This document shows positions 52,794-62,077 of a DNA stretch of 64,000 bases, one piece after another. The notes beneath the pieces were generated by a model, which ran no database searches, was not told the origin of the DNA, and saw nothing but the letters and a program-made list of their open reading frames with translations. A program made the translations under genes and the position numbers. Where the stretch lies: NCBI GenBank assembly GCA_020633235.1, contig JACKEA010000001.1, positions 744,001-808,000 on the forward strand, written 5' to 3'. Positions within the stretch are counted from its first letter, which is position 1. Every line of letters starts with the position of its first letter. The stretch is from Polyangiaceae bacterium (GTDB lineage Bacteria; Myxococcota_A; Polyangia; Polyangiales; Polyangiaceae).

Positions 52794-54175
52794 GGGCGCG
52801 CGCGCTCCAGCTGTGCAGCCAGCCGAAACAGCGTGGCCTCGTCGCCGTAGTTTGCGGAGAACTGCACGCCGATGGGGAGGCCGTCGGCGTTCCAGAACAG
52901 CGGAACCGTCATGGCAGGCTCGCCGGTCACGTTCTGCAGCGGGGTGAAGGGAGAGAACAGCGCCGCGCGACGCAGCGGATCCAGCGGATTGTCCGGCGGT
53001 GCGTCGAAGCTCCCGAGGGGAACGGGGGGCTCCGCCAGGGTGGGGCACAGCCAGGCATCGTAACGCTGCATCACCCGTGCGACCTCCCGGGAGAGCCGCT
53101 GCAACAGCGTGTTCGCGATGACGTAAGCGGGGGCGGTGTGCGAACGGCCCGTCTCCGCCAGCGCCCAGCTCAGCGGCTCGACGTCTTCCTTGCGCACGGT
53201 GCGTCCGGTCATCATCGAGACGCCCTCCAGCGTGACGGCTGCGCCGGCCGTCCACAGCACGATGAACGCGTGCGTGAACAGGTCGCCCGAGATGGGCGAC
53301 TCCTGCTCTTCCACCACGTGACCCAGCTCTTCGCAGAGCTTGGCGGCGTCCTCCACGGCGGCCAGGCAATCGGCGTGCACCGGGACACCGGTGGTGCTCT
53401 TCTTGCTGACGGCGATCTTGAGCTTGCCGGGCTGCCGCGACACTTCTTGCAGATACGGCGTGGTCGGTGGCGCTGCGAAGTACGGATCCCCCGGCGCAGG
53501 GCCGAGTGTCGCGTCCAGGATCGCTGCGCTGTCCCGGACGCTGCGCGTGACCGCGTGCTCGACCACGAGGCCGCTCATGATGTCGCCGAGATCCGGGCCC
53601 AGGCTGGTGCGACCGCGGGTCGGCTTGAGGCCGAACAGTCCGCAGCACGAGGCGGGGATCCGGATGGAGCCGCCGCCGTCGTTGGCGTGGGCTGCCGGAA
53701 CGATGCCGGCGGCGACGGCTGCTGCGGACCCGCCGCTCGAGCCTCCGGTGGTGCGGCCGGTATCCCAAGGGTTCTTGCTGGCGCCGAACAGCGCGGGCTC
53801 GGTAGTGGGCAAGAAGCCGAACTCCGGGGTATTCGTCTTGGCCACGAACACGAACCCGGCCTTGCGCAGGCGCTCCACCAACACGCTGTCGCCGTCGGCG
53901 ACGTAGTCCTGCAAGAAGCGAGAACCAGAGGTGAAGCGGACCCCCTCGCACTTGGCGAGGATGTCCTTCAGAAGGTAGGGCACGCCGGCGAAGGGCCCGT
54001 CCCCCGGGGGCTCCGCCGCGCGGGCCCGTGCCTGCTCGTACATCGGCGTGACGATGGCGTTCAGCTCGGGGTTCACGCGCTCGATGCGCGCGATGACCTC
54101 GTCCACCAGCTCCCTCGAGCTCACCTTCTTGTTTCGAATCAGCTCCGCGAGAGCCAGGGCGTCGACGTCGTCCAT
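52760..54175 (-). CDS. amidase (amidase signature family)
   Basis: This hydrolase of 471 aa has the Ser-cisSer-Lys triad of the amidase signature fold: Lys70 in PYLLKDI, cis-Ser in TTGGSSGGSAAA (146-147) and the nucleophile Ser170 in NDGGGSIRIPAS. It lacks a signal peptide, so it is cytoplasmic. The GatA fold is shared, but the C-terminus and context do not suggest glutamyl-tRNA amidotransferase. The ATG at 54175 is preferred; GTG at 54190 is possible. It overlaps the downstream barrel gene. Confidence 0.92.
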   Translation of the reverse strand: MDDVDALALAELIRNKKVSSRELVDEVIARIERVNPELNAIVTPMYEQARARAAEPPGDGPFAGVPYLLKDILAKCEGVRFTSGSRFLQDYVADGDSVLVERLRKAGFVFVAKTNTPEFGFLPTTEPALFGASKNPWDTGRTTGGSSGGSAAAVAAGIVPAAHANDGGGSIRIPASCCGLFGLKPTRGRTSLGPDLGDIMSGLVVEHAVTRSVRDSAAILDATLGPAPGDPYFAAPPTTPYLQEVSRQPGKLKIAVSKKSTTGVPVHADCLAAVEDAAKLCEELGHVVEEQESPISGDLFTHAFIVLWTAGAAVTLEGVSMMTGRTVRKEDVEPLSWALAETGRSHTAPAYVIANTLLQRLSREVARVMQRYDAWLCPTLAEPPVPLGSFDAPPDNPLDPLRRAALFSPFTPLQNVTGEPAMTVPLFWNADGLPIGVQFSANYGDEATLFRLAAQLERARPWKDRRPAVHC

Positions 54176-54214
54176 GGCGCGTTTGACCACGGCGGCGGCA
54201 AGGCGGCAAGCGCG

Positions 54215-56056
54215 TCAACCCGCGGGCAAGCGCACGGACAGCACGCTGCCCTTGTCCCCGCGATCCGCAACCGAGATGGACCCACCGTGTTGATCCACCA
54301 CGGCACGCGCGAGCCCCAACCCCAAGACCAGGCCGCGGTGTTCGCCCCGCGATGGAGTGTAGGAAGGCTCCAACAGCGCTTCCAGCTGCCGCGCACTGAG
54401 CTTGGCGCTGGGGACCTCGATGTCGATGCGTGCGCCTCCGGTGCGCGAAGGCGTGGCGCGCATGCGCACGAAGCTGCGATCCGCGCTCCGTAGTGCGTGA
54501 CCAATCAGCGCCGCAATGGCGCGAGCCACGCGCACGCGGTCGAGCTCGAGGGTCGGAATGCCTTCCGATATTTCCGTCACCAGCTCCACCGCGCGGTCGC
54601 CGCCCAGGTCCTTGCCCTTGGCGACGGCGTCGGACAAAAGCTCGCTGATCCGCACGGGCTCGCGCACCAGATTCAGCTGCTTGGCCTCCACGCGTGCCGC
54701 GTCCAAGATGGTCTCGATCAGCGCCAACAGCTCGCGGCCGCGCCGCTCGATGAGGTCGAGACTCTGGGCCTGCTCCGCGGTGACGGGCTCCAACTGCCGC
54801 ACCAGCTCCGTAAAGCCCAAGATCGCGTTCAGCGGACTCTTCAGGTCGTGACTCACGCTGGCGAAGAACAGCCCGCGCATGCGCGCGGCGCGCTCGCGGG
54901 CCGCGATTGCCCGTTCTTGCGCCCGCGCGAAGACCCGGAAGCGGTCTGCCAGGCGCTCGATGGCGCGTCCGAGCGCCTCGACATCCCGGTAGCGCGCCGG
55001 ACGCATCACGCGGGTGCCGCCGCTGATCACGGCCTCGGTGCCCAACAGCCGGATGCCGCGGGTGGCGATGGCCAGATCGTTCTGCAGCGAGCGCCCGAGG
55101 CGCGTACCCAGGAGCCCCGCCAATACGATCGCGAACAGCGCTGCCAGAGCCGAGCCCAGGGACAGCACGCCGACGGTGGAGCCGCTGAAGCGGACCCTCG
55201 CGGAGCCCTCGTCCAGCGGCGTGGTGAGCTCCACGACGCCGTTTTCGTCGCGCTCCACCCGGTAGCGCGCGACGGCTTCGAACACGCGGGCGTCGAAGCC
55301 CAAATCGTGCGCCTGATCCAGCGCGTCGCCCAGGCCCGCGTCCGGAAGCACGCCGAAGACTTCGTCGAGCCCCACCCGAGCGAGCACTCGCGCGGTCTCT
55401 TCGCGCTGGCGCTCGTCCGCGCGCCGTACGTGTGCATTGGCGATCAACGCGGAGCCGATGGCCACGAATGCGACGGGCAGCATCACCGCAACCAGGAGCC
55501 GCCTCACCGTCCGCCGGCGCGGTAGGCCGTCGCGTTCCATGGGCTCGACCACCTCACCCAGCACGTCCGGCGGCGCCAGCTCGATGGCGCGCAGAATCCG
55601 CGAGCGGATGACCACGTGCAGCGACAGGGCGGCAGCCGCCACGAAGACGCTCCCGACCAGCGCCACGCTGATACCGGTGGTCAGATCCAGCAGCACCGGT
55701 CGAAACACCGTGGCCAGCGCCGCCAGGGCGACGAGCGGCGGGATCAACCAGCCGGCGGTCACGCGCCCTGCGTCCTGATTGAGCTCCTGGAGCTCGTAGC
55801 CCTCGACCGCCCGCGAGCCGAGCGCCAGGGCACGCAGCACGAAACGGTGGCGGCGGAGCACGATGGCGTTGCGAATCACCGCCACCACGCCCCCGAAGGC
55901 CACCGCCGCGAGCAGCCCGCGCGTCGCGTCGTTGGCGACGTCGCCCCGGAGCAACAAGAAACGGGGCACCAAGCTGACCACCGCGGCGGTGCCCAAAGTG
56001 AACGTGACTTGCCAGCCCAGCGCCCGCGAGCCGAGTTTCGCCGCCGTCGCGCTCAT
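54215..56056 (-). CDS. histidine kinase-like membrane protein with degenerate ATPase domain
   Basis: This 613-aa protein has about six membrane segments and a HAMP-like region near 340-385. Its phosphorylation box SVSHDLKSPLNAILGF has H403. The catalytic domain is unusual: the N-box Asn is His520 (ALIGHALRSAD) and the DxGxG G1 box is missing (IDIEVPSAKLSA). The G2-like stretch GLVLGLGLARAVVDQHGG remains. It may rely on the neighbouring intact kinase for ATP. Its start overlaps that kinase's stop (ATGA). Confidence 0.88.
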   Translation of the reverse strand: MSATAAKLGSRALGWQVTFTLGTAAVVSLVPRFLLLRGDVANDATRGLLAAVAFGGVVAVIRNAIVLRRHRFVLRALALGSRAVEGYELQELNQDAGRVTAGWLIPPLVALAALATVFRPVLLDLTTGISVALVGSVFVAAAALSLHVVIRSRILRAIELAPPDVLGEVVEPMERDGLPRRRTVRRLLVAVMLPVAFVAIGSALIANAHVRRADERQREETARVLARVGLDEVFGVLPDAGLGDALDQAHDLGFDARVFEAVARYRVERDENGVVELTTPLDEGSARVRFSGSTVGVLSLGSALAALFAIVLAGLLGTRLGRSLQNDLAIATRGIRLLGTEAVISGGTRVMRPARYRDVEALGRAIERLADRFRVFARAQERAIAARERAARMRGLFFASVSHDLKSPLNAILGFTELVRQLEPVTAEQAQSLDLIERRGRELLALIETILDAARVEAKQLNLVREPVRISELLSDAVAKGKDLGGDRAVELVTEISEGIPTLELDRVRVARAIAALIGHALRSADRSFVRMRATPSRTGGARIDIEVPSAKLSARQLEALLEPSYTPSRGEHRGLVLGLGLARAVVDQHGGSISVADRGDKGSVLSVRLPAG

Positions 56057-57480
56057 GGCTCTGGCTCCACCGGCAGCCAGACGGTGAACGACGAGCCCAC
56101 GCCCACCGAGCTTTCGAGCTCGATGCTGCCATGGTGCATGTTGACCAGGCGCCGGGTGATGGCGAGCCCGAGTCCGGTGCCGATGCTACGAGCGCCGGTG
56201 TCACCGGCTTGGCGATACTCGTCGAAGATTGCGCCCTGATCCTCGCGTGCAATGCCCGGCCCAGTATCCGTCACGCGGAATACCGCCCACCCCGGCTCCG
56301 TGCTCACTCGGATCCGGACCTCGCCCACGTTGGTGAACTTCACGGCGTTGCCCAGCACGTTGCTCAAGATCTGTCGCACGCGGCGAGCGTCCGCCCAGGC
56401 CACGGCGTGCTCGCCGCTGAGCTCGAGGCCCACACCCTTGGCGCGGGCCGTGACCAACAGTTCGCGGACGACTTCTTCGGCGATGGGAAATATGTCGACG
56501 GGGCGAGGCGACAGCTCGAGCTCGCCCGACTCCAGGGCGGAGAGATCCAAGATGTCGTCGATGAGCGCTCGGAGGTGCTCGCCGCTGTTGCGAACGACGC
56601 TCAAGTTTTCTTGGGCATCCGCGCTGAGGGGACCGTCCACCTCGCTCAGGAGCACCTCCGTGAAACCCAAGATCGCGTTCAGCGGCGTGCGCAGCTCGTG
56701 GCTCAGGGCGGCCAGGAACGCGGCTCGGTTCTGGTCGTAAGAGAGCGCGCCGGCCAGATCCTGCCGATAAGCGAGCTCCGCCGCGGTGAAGCGGTCCACC
56801 AGGGCGTTGAACGCGCTGGTCAAGAGGCCGATCTGGTCCATCGAGCGAACGGCGATGGGTTTTCCCGCGGGTGCCGCGCCCTCGGCGGCCATGCCCACGA
56901 TCCGTTCCCGCACGTAGTCCACGTCCGCTCGGACGTCCCGGGCGATGGCGAACGCCACCAGCGCTGCCACGCCGATCAGGATCGCGGTCAGCGCCGCCAC
57001 GCTGGTGAGCAGCGAGCTGGTGGCGAACGGCGCTTCCGGAGCGCGCACGAAGGTGACCACCGAGAGATGCTGGAACGGCGGCCCGAGGGGCGTGACGTGG
57101 TAGCGCGTGCGACCGAGCTCCGTCTGCGCTTCCCCCTCCACCTCCACCAAGATGTCGTGCAGCGTTTCGTGTGGCGGGGCACCCAGGCTGCTGTCGACGA
57201 TGATGCTGGCGTCTTGTCGCACCAGTAGGATTTCTGCGCCGGAGCGCCGCGCCGCGCGATCCACGACGGCCGCGCGATCCTCCGCCTGCGTCGCGCGCAA
57301 TCGCGCCGACAGCGTGTGGCTGACGATCTTGGCGCGCATCGCGGCGGCGTCGTCGCTCTGGGAGCGCAGTTGCGCGATGCCGATGGCGAGCATGGCGGCA
57401 GCGGTGAGCACGCCCAGCGCAACGACCGCCGCCGGGGCCAGCGGAAGGAAGGGGAGCCGGCGCCGGAGAGGTCGCCGCAC
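56053..57480 (-). CDS. sensor histidine kinase, complete
   Basis: This 475-aa kinase starts with GTG 57480. Two membrane segments flank a small extracytoplasmic domain, and a HAMP-like linker follows. H-box ALSHELRTPLNAILGF, N-box NVLGNAVKFTN, G1 TDTGPGIA and G2 GTGLGLAITRRLV are all intact. It overlaps the second kinase (54215-56056), and the two are likely co-expressed. No response regulator gene is adjacent. It lies 7 bp after the GNAT gene. Confidence 0.93.
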   Translation of the reverse strand: MRRPLRRRLPFLPLAPAAVVALGVLTAAAMLAIGIAQLRSQSDDAAAMRAKIVSHTLSARLRATQAEDRAAVVDRAARRSGAEILLVRQDASIIVDSSLGAPPHETLHDILVEVEGEAQTELGRTRYHVTPLGPPFQHLSVVTFVRAPEAPFATSSLLTSVAALTAILIGVAALVAFAIARDVRADVDYVRERIVGMAAEGAAPAGKPIAVRSMDQIGLLTSAFNALVDRFTAAELAYRQDLAGALSYDQNRAAFLAALSHELRTPLNAILGFTEVLLSEVDGPLSADAQENLSVVRNSGEHLRALIDDILDLSALESGELELSPRPVDIFPIAEEVVRELLVTARAKGVGLELSGEHAVAWADARRVRQILSNVLGNAVKFTNVGEVRIRVSTEPGWAVFRVTDTGPGIAREDQGAIFDEYRQAGDTGARSIGTGLGLAITRRLVNMHHGSIELESSVGVGSSFTVWLPVEPEP

Positions 57481-57487
57481 GCTCGCC

Positions 57488-58108
57488 TCAGGGATCGCTG
57501 CTCAGGCGGGCGAAGACGGCGTGGTCCAGCCAGCGCGATCCGACGAACTCCGCCTGGCGGGCGATTCCCTCGAAGCGGAAGCCCAAGCGCGAGATGACAC
57601 GCAGGCTGGGGTGGTTGTCGGTGGCCGCTGCGCAGCGCACGCGGTGAACGCCCATGCGCTGGAACGCGAAGTCGACGCAGGCGCGGGCAGCTTCGGTCAT
57701 CAGGCCGCGGCCCGTGGCTTCCCTCCGGAGCCAGTAGCCGAGCTCGCAAGAGCGGTGCAGATGAATGCAGGAGTCGAGGCCCACCACCCCGAGCAGGTCA
57801 CGCGTCTGGCGATCGCGGATCGCGAAGCGCACCGCGCGCCCGGCATCCCAGTCGGAGGCGCACGCTTCCGCATAGCGCTGACTGGCCTCGGGCGTGTTGC
57901 TGAAGGGAACCCAGGGTAGCCAGCGCTCGAGGTGCCAGCGCGACCCGTCCACGGCGTCCCAGAGCTCCGGGCCGTCTACTGGCTCTATGGGCAACAGCAA
58001 GAGCCGCTGCGACTCCACCGGGTTTCGTCGCACCGTGGCCCGGGACGGGATCGCCAGCATGTGCGGGGGCGGTGTGGGCGGCACCTTCGGTTGGGCGCTG
58101 CGAGTCAC
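57488..58108 (-). CDS. GNAT-family N-acetyltransferase (RimJ/RimL type)
   Basis: This 206-aa protein starts at GTG 58108, which overlaps the kinase stop (GTGA); ATG 58060 would give 190 aa. The fold is RimJ/RimL-like: ELGYWLRREATGRGLMTEA (acetyl-CoA loop variant), CAAATDNHPSLRVISRLGF and GSRWLDHAVFARL. It likely acetylates a protein N-terminus, ribosomal protein or amino group on a small molecule. Placement between a Ser/Thr kinase and histidine kinases suggests signalling-linked regulation, but that is inference. Confidence 0.88.
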   Translation of the reverse strand: MTRSAQPKVPPTPPPHMLAIPSRATVRRNPVESQRLLLLPIEPVDGPELWDAVDGSRWHLERWLPWVPFSNTPEASQRYAEACASDWDAGRAVRFAIRDRQTRDLLGVVGLDSCIHLHRSCELGYWLRREATGRGLMTEAARACVDFAFQRMGVHRVRCAAATDNHPSLRVISRLGFRFEGIARQAEFVGSRWLDHAVFARLSSDP

Positions 58109-60648
58109 GGGCACTCCGTCCGCACCACGAAGGCCTCGAGGTGTCCCGCCTCGTAGTCCCTCCAGGAGATGTACCATTCGCCCGGCTCGCGACCGGCCAC
58201 GATGGCGGGGTAGGGCTGGTAGCCGCCCACGCGCGCCAGGGTGGTGGGGGCTTCCACGCCGTCTCGAGTGAGCTTGGCGATCTTCACCCGGGAGCCTTCG
58301 TACCAGGTCGTCGCCACGCTCGTGGGCGACGACGCGATTCCGGGGCGGGAACCCTTGCGCGCGAACTCTCGATGCCAAAGGGCCTCGCCCTTCTTGCGAT
58401 CGATGAACGCTGCCAGCGCGCCCGCGCTCTCGTCGTCCCACACCACGAAGCAGCCGTCGCCGCCACACGCGATGCGTGGCTGCGCGTTCTTGCCGTGGCT
58501 GGCGCTCACGGGGGTCATCTCCCCGAGGTGACGATGGTCGTCCTTCCGCCGTTTCTTCTTTTTCTTCTCGTCCTCCACGATGCCCGTCGTCAGTCCGGGA
58601 TCGGAGAGCGCGATGCGCAGCAGCATCACCTGCTGCTTCTTCTTCTTTTCCGCCGTGAACACGATGTTCAAGTGATCGGCGTCGATGGCCACGTCGGGCT
58701 TGGTGGCGTCGGTGTCCGAAGCGAAAGCCGTCAGGCGCACCGCGTCCCCCAGGGGTTCCGATTCGGCGTTCAGGTGTCGCGCCACGAGGTCCGAGCTCTT
58801 GCCCAGCTTCTCTTCCCACACGGCCCAGAAGCTTCCATCCGCGGCGCGGCTGAGGGCGGGATAGAACTCGTGGCGCTGCACACCAGAGAGACGATGGGCC
58901 GGGCTCGCGATGCGCCCATCCGCTGCCAGCATGCGTACGTAGACGCCCGGGTCGTTGCCCGCGCCGTCCCAATAAATCAATGCCAGCTTGTCGTTGGCGC
59001 TGACCAGCTGCGGGTGCCGCACGCTTTCCGCTTCCGGCGTCACCAATCTCTCCGGCGAGACCCGGCGTAGCGCCTTGTCCAGCACCGCGGAGAACGCCTG
59101 CCGGCGGGCGGGGTCCTGGTGGTTGTCGACCCACACGGCGATGGGCCCCAGCGGGGACAGGGCGATGCTCGGTCGCGACGACATCACCACGACGTCGAAG
59201 GGGCGCGGGCGGGAGAGCCCCGTGACACGGCAGGGCCCGTCGCTCTTCGGCAGGCCGACCGTCGCGTGGCTCAAGAGGGATCGTGCCGCGCCGTTGCCGC
59301 CGTTGTTGAAGGCCTCCTTGAACATCGCCAGCGAGTTTTCCAGGCGCCCTTCGGACAAGAGCTTCTGGGCGCTGCCGATCTGCAGCGCATAAGGCTCCTG
59401 CTCCACGGGCTCGAGCTTCTCCGCTCGGGCGGCGTCCGGGGCTCCCGCATCCGCGGCGGTGGCGCTCGGGGCCGGGGGCGTCTGCGTCGCGACCCGTGGC
59501 GGGTGCAGCACGTAGAACCACAACAGGTAGCCACCGATGGCCATCGCCGCGACGGCTACCAGGGCCGCGATGGCGCGGCCGGCGCCGCCGCCCTTCGGGG
59601 GGGGGCGTACCGTGAGCACTTCGTCCGGGGAGAGGTCGAAGGTCTGCTGAGGGATCGACGAGGGCGCCGGGATCGCCGCGTGGCTCTGTCCGACGAGCTC
59701 GTCGACCACGGCGCCCTCTTCGTCGCTGGGGGCGGGGCTTCGGTGAAGTGAGGGAACGCTGCCCTTCTGGAATGCCACCGCCAGCGCGTCGGCGAACTCC
59801 TTGGGATCCTGGAAGCGCTTGTTGGGGTCCCGGTCCAGCGCCTTGGCGAACCAAGCGTCGAAGCTGGGTGGCAGATCGGGGCGCAGCTTGCTGGGTTTGG
59901 GAATGGGGGCGCCGGCGATCTGGGCCAGGATCATGGCCACCCCCTGGTCCACGTTCCACACCGTTTGGCCCGTGAGGCACTCGTACACGATGCAGCCCAG
60001 AGCCCACAGATCGGCGCGATGGTCGACGTCGCCCTTGCCCTTGGCCTGCTCCGGGCTCATGTACGCTGGCGTTCCGAACAGCGCGCCTTCCCGCGTGAGC
60101 CGCACCTGATCCGGATCCGCAGTGGTGGGCTCGTAGAACTTGGCGAGACCGAAGTCGAGGACCTTGGCGACCAGCTCGCCGTCCTCCGCCTTGGTCAGGA
60201 AGATGTTCTCCGGCTTGAGGTCCCGGTGAATGACGCTGGCTTCGTGCGCTTTGGCGAGGCCGCGACAGGTGTGGGTGGCCACCCGAATGGTGAGATCGAC
60301 GTCCAGCCGGCGGACGCGGATCATCATGTCGTACAGGCTCTCCCCCTCCAGCAGCTCCATCACCAGGAAGGGGCGCCCGTCGTAAACGCCGGAGTCGTAC
60401 ACGTCGCAGATGTATGGGCTGCGAATGGCCGCTGCGGCTCGAGCCTCGCGCAGGAACCGCTCCCGAACGATGCGTGAGGTCACGAGCTCGGCGTTGAGCA
60501 CCTTGACCGCGACGCGCTTGCCGATGTGGATGTTCTCCGCCTCGTACACCGCCGCCATGCCGCCGCGACCGATTTCGCGTGTGACGCGGAACTTGTCCCC
60601 GACGACAGTGCCGGGGGGAACGTGGGACTTGGGCTGAGGGGAGGCCAT
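58105..60648 (-). CDS. large Ser/Thr protein kinase with extracytoplasmic repeat domain
   Basis: This 847-aa protein has a kinase domain at about 15-290: IGRGGMAAVY, IHRDLKPENIFL, DFGLAKFYE and TPAYMSPEQAKGKG, all intact. A Pro/Gly linker precedes a single membrane helix near 365-385. The outer 450 residues contain repeated strands such as ALSRAADGSFWAVWEEKLG and RIACGGDGCFVVWDDE, suggesting a beta-propeller-like sensor. Lys-rich inserts (EKKKKQQ, DEKKKKKRRKDD) break the propeller. The ATG 60648 is clear. It overlaps the GNAT gene. Confidence 0.9.
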   Translation of the reverse strand: MASPQPKSHVPPGTVVGDKFRVTREIGRGGMAAVYEAENIHIGKRVAVKVLNAELVTSRIVRERFLREARAAAAIRSPYICDVYDSGVYDGRPFLVMELLEGESLYDMMIRVRRLDVDLTIRVATHTCRGLAKAHEASVIHRDLKPENIFLTKAEDGELVAKVLDFGLAKFYEPTTADPDQVRLTREGALFGTPAYMSPEQAKGKGDVDHRADLWALGCIVYECLTGQTVWNVDQGVAMILAQIAGAPIPKPSKLRPDLPPSFDAWFAKALDRDPNKRFQDPKEFADALAVAFQKGSVPSLHRSPAPSDEEGAVVDELVGQSHAAIPAPSSIPQQTFDLSPDEVLTVRPPPKGGGAGRAIAALVAVAAMAIGGYLLWFYVLHPPRVATQTPPAPSATAADAGAPDAARAEKLEPVEQEPYALQIGSAQKLLSEGRLENSLAMFKEAFNNGGNGAARSLLSHATVGLPKSDGPCRVTGLSRPRPFDVVVMSSRPSIALSPLGPIAVWVDNHQDPARRQAFSAVLDKALRRVSPERLVTPEAESVRHPQLVSANDKLALIYWDGAGNDPGVYVRMLAADGRIASPAHRLSGVQRHEFYPALSRAADGSFWAVWEEKLGKSSDLVARHLNAESEPLGDAVRLTAFASDTDATKPDVAIDADHLNIVFTAEKKKKQQVMLLRIALSDPGLTTGIVEDEKKKKKRRKDDHRHLGEMTPVSASHGKNAQPRIACGGDGCFVVWDDESAGALAAFIDRKKGEALWHREFARKGSRPGIASSPTSVATTWYEGSRVKIAKLTRDGVEAPTTLARVGGYQPYPAIVAGREPGEWYISWRDYEAGHLEAFVVRTECP

Positions 60649-60868
60649 CTACGACGCAGTCTCCTGGGCCGACTGCACGCCCGGGACAGCGAGGGCTAGC
60701 TCGCGCTGGTAGCACCGCTGTCGGGGCAGGCGCGGCTCACAGCATCGGTTGGAGGAGACCACCATGAACGAGTCGGGAAAAGCCTGAACGCCGCCAGAGT
60801 ATGCCAGGACGGCTACGGAAACACCTTTCGGATCCAATCAACTACACGATTTTCCCCGGCTTTGCGCG

Positions 60869-61891
60869 TCAGGATCTGGGGGCCGGGAGCAACTCCTGGA
60901 GCCCCGCGGGTAGGGCTTCGAAGGCGGGCGCGGCGGCCAGGCGCGGCGCAAGCGATGCGCTGCTCAGGGTGTGCCAGTACAGGACCCGCAGCGGACGCCC
61001 ACCGAGGCGTGGCGTGTCCGCCAGCTCTAGCACCCGTGCGAAGGTCTTGGCGGTGTAGGTGGGGTCGAGGCCGAGGCCCAGGTTTCGGCCGACCTCCATC
61101 GCTTTTTCCCCCGCTGAAGTGGGCGCGCCGTAGCCTCGTCCCAGGAAGCGACCGTCCACCTCGAGCTGTCGGCGAAGCCGGCCCAGGCCCGCGCTGCCGC
61201 CATCACGTCGGAGCGCCGCAGCGGAGAGCGCCAGCACCATCGCGCTGCCGAGGGCGGGCAGGGTGGCCACCTCCACGCCCACGACCCGAGCCCGCAGCCC
61301 TTCTCGTAGCACTCCGGCCAGCAGGCCCGCGACGGTCCCGCCAGATCCGAGGGGCGCCACCAACACGTCGGGCTCGGGCGCCTCGCCGCTGCGGATCTGC
61401 CCCACGAGCTCGGCGACCGCCCGCAGGTAGCCGAGGGTGCCCAGCACGTTGGAGCCGCCGGGGGGGATCAGGTAGTCGCCGCGGCGCAGCACCCGGAGCG
61501 TTCCCAGAGGAACGCCCGCCATCGAGCCCACGGCATGCAGCTCGGCGCCCGTGCCCACCGTGGCCCGCAGCATGCTGATGGCGTGCGGCGTGCGCGGCTG
61601 CGGGCAGATGACGGCCGCAACGGCAATGCCCGCCCGCTCGGCGAACAGCGTGGTCGCCAGCACGTGGTGACTGCCGGCCGCGCCCGAGGTCACGATGCGC
61701 CGCGCGCCGCGGCGCTCCGCTTCGGACAGCAGCCACTCGAGCTTTCGGATCTTGTTCCCGCCATAGTCCGGATGGCTGACGCCATCGTCCTTGACCCAAA
61801 TCTCCACGCCGGCTTGGCAGAGCGCATCGAGCCGGCGCACCGGCGTGGGTGCGTGCACGAGCTTGTGCGGGGTGGGCAACGATCGGGACAC
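60869..61891 (-). CDS. D-cysteine desulfhydrase / ACC deaminase-like PLP enzyme
   Basis: This pyridoxal-phosphate enzyme has 340 aa from GTG 61891; a TTG at 61900 would add three residues. The PLP Lys is in PDYGGNKIRKLEWLL (K47), followed by TSGAAGSHHVLATTLFA (phosphate-binding turn) and PLGSGGTVAGLLAG (second turn). Fold type II, D-cysteine desulfhydrase family. The substrate could be D-cysteine or 1-aminocyclopropane-carboxylate; the sequence alone does not decide. Confidence 0.88.
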   Translation of the reverse strand: MSRSLPTPHKLVHAPTPVRRLDALCQAGVEIWVKDDGVSHPDYGGNKIRKLEWLLSEAERRGARRIVTSGAAGSHHVLATTLFAERAGIAVAAVICPQPRTPHAISMLRATVGTGAELHAVGSMAGVPLGTLRVLRRGDYLIPPGGSNVLGTLGYLRAVAELVGQIRSGEAPEPDVLVAPLGSGGTVAGLLAGVLREGLRARVVGVEVATLPALGSAMVLALSAAALRRDGGSAGLGRLRRQLEVDGRFLGRGYGAPTSAGEKAMEVGRNLGLGLDPTYTAKTFARVLELADTPRLGGRPLRVLYWHTLSSASLAPRLAAAPAFEALPAGLQELLPAPRS

Positions 61892-61996
61892 GAAGACCAA
61901 GCCGGAGCTTCTGATCGGCTTCGGGCGAGGACATGTAGCATCGAACGGCGACGATCAGAAGGATGGCGGTCAGTTGCCAATGCCGAGCCGTCGAGC

Positions 61997-62077
61997 CGCG
62001 ACGGGGTTCGCGCCGGACCAGAAAAAATCTGGGAAGTCAGCTCCCAGCTGATGTTGGTGTCAGCGCGGAACCTCGCG
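61997..62077. repeat. REP-like repeat, divergent inverted pair (copies E1 and E2)
   Basis: A degenerate minus-strand copy (61997-62022) and a plus-strand copy (62052-62077) with TGTTGG, variable bases, then CGCGGAACCTCGCG. The plus copy covers the last 13 or so codons of the DUF2752 gene. Confidence 0.6.

Noticed and set aside
60649..60868. Seven-codon ORF with a strong GGAGGAG ribosome site (60764-60787, plus) and a 62-codon minus ORF before the kinase gene
   Set aside because: No gene follows the short plus ORF on that strand, so a leader peptide makes little sense. The minus ORF lacks a ribosome site and family.
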